IMG/VR virus record: IMGVR_UViG_3300042507_007717
Location: 1 to 26,978 of that record
DNA length: 26,978 bases
Strand: one strand, 5' to 3'
Source: a virus
The position numbers were made by a program, and so were the translations under genes. Within the stretch, counting starts at the first letter, position 1; the number at the start of each line of letters is the position of its first letter. A model generated the notes under the pieces. The model worked only from the letters and a program-made list of their open reading frames with translations. It was not told the origin of the DNA and did no database searches. Shown piece by piece: positions 26,941 to 26,978 of the stretch.

Positions 26941-26953
26941 TGTAAAAATTGTC
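26940..26953 (+). promoter_or_regulatory. GTGTAA-N8-ATG start signal, last gene
   Basis: ATATA-GTGTAA (26940-26945), 8 nt, then the ATG at 26954. It overlaps the endolysin stop codon by one base. Confidence 0.6.
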
Positions 26954-26978
26954 ATGACGGATGAATTAGTATCTAAAT
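26954..26978 (+). CDS. start of a gene cut by the window end
   Basis: ATG at 26954 opens a frame reading MTDELVSK up to the window end. Only eight residues are visible, so no function can be given. The preceding GTGTAA-N8 signal supports it as a true start. Confidence 0.5.

Noticed and set aside
1-26978. CRISPR array, insertion sequence or integrase
   Set aside because: No regularly spaced repeats, transposase or recombinase motifs were seen.

Overview
The window is part of an AT-rich genome of a large tailed dsDNA phage. The evidence is a lambda-type tail-tip module (gpL, gpK, gpI and gpJ homologues in order), an endolysin, several homing endonucleases, dense translationally coupled genes and a long phage tRNA array with its own tmRNA. 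No bacterial housekeeping gene is present. The J/L-type tail genes suggest siphovirus morphology. Host-type -35/-10 promoters (TTGACA or TTGACT with TATAAT-like boxes, 16-17 bp spacing) argue against a Bacteroidetes host. The cyanobacterial-type intron in tRNA-Leu(UAA) hints at a link to cyanobacteria but does not prove a host.

Layout. (1) 1-2201, plus strand: a 5'-truncated gene of unknown function, an unknown protein, a GNAT-like protein and a small basic protein, all overlapping. (2) 2193-11012, minus strand: tail-tip operon transcribed L, K (JAMM domain only), I, J, then an accessory tail protein. (3) 11046-17591, plus strand: a tightly packed accessory cassette with a PD-(D/E)XK-like nuclease, sulfotransferase, core-2/GT14-like glycosyltransferase, Mom/GNAT-like DNA-modification candidate, HNH nuclease, an overlapping coiled-coil/lipoprotein pair resembling spanins, a second glycosyltransferase-like protein and UDP-galactopyranose mutase. 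It ends at a strong intrinsic terminator (17699-17725). (4) 17855-26014: promoter, structured leader and a tRNA array covering 18 amino acids (I find no Asp or Cys tRNA), interrupted by one GIY-YIG and two HNH homing endonucleases, a virion structural gene, small genes, a metallopeptidase-like gene and the tmRNA. (5) 26054-26978: small protein, CHAP-type endolysin and the start of another gene.

The most interesting features are as follows. tRNA-Leu(UAA) is split in its anticodon loop by a 204-nt group I intron, at the position used in cyanobacteria and plastids. GTGTAA occurs exactly 8 nt before the ATG of seven genes on both strands (tail L, structural protein, two HNH enzymes, and three genes around the tmRNA and endolysin), which looks like a phage-specific late promoter or start signal. 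The GIY-YIG and first HNH genes each sit beside a duplicated or orphaned half tRNA. Several tRNA-like elements break the canonical fold (missing D arm, missing T arm, lost D/T-loop contact, oversized variable region). Between them are structured elements that are not tRNAs: a compact pseudoknot at 19083-19146 and a cloverleaf-like four-way junction at 21294-21392.

How the parts work together (inference): host-type promoters would drive the accessory and tRNA genes, and the GTGTAA signal would drive structural and lysis genes late. The tRNAs and tmRNA would support translation when host capacity falls. The sulfotransferase, glycosyltransferases and mutase could decorate virion or host-surface glycans, while Mom-like modification could protect phage DNA. 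All structural RNA claims are hand-folded.
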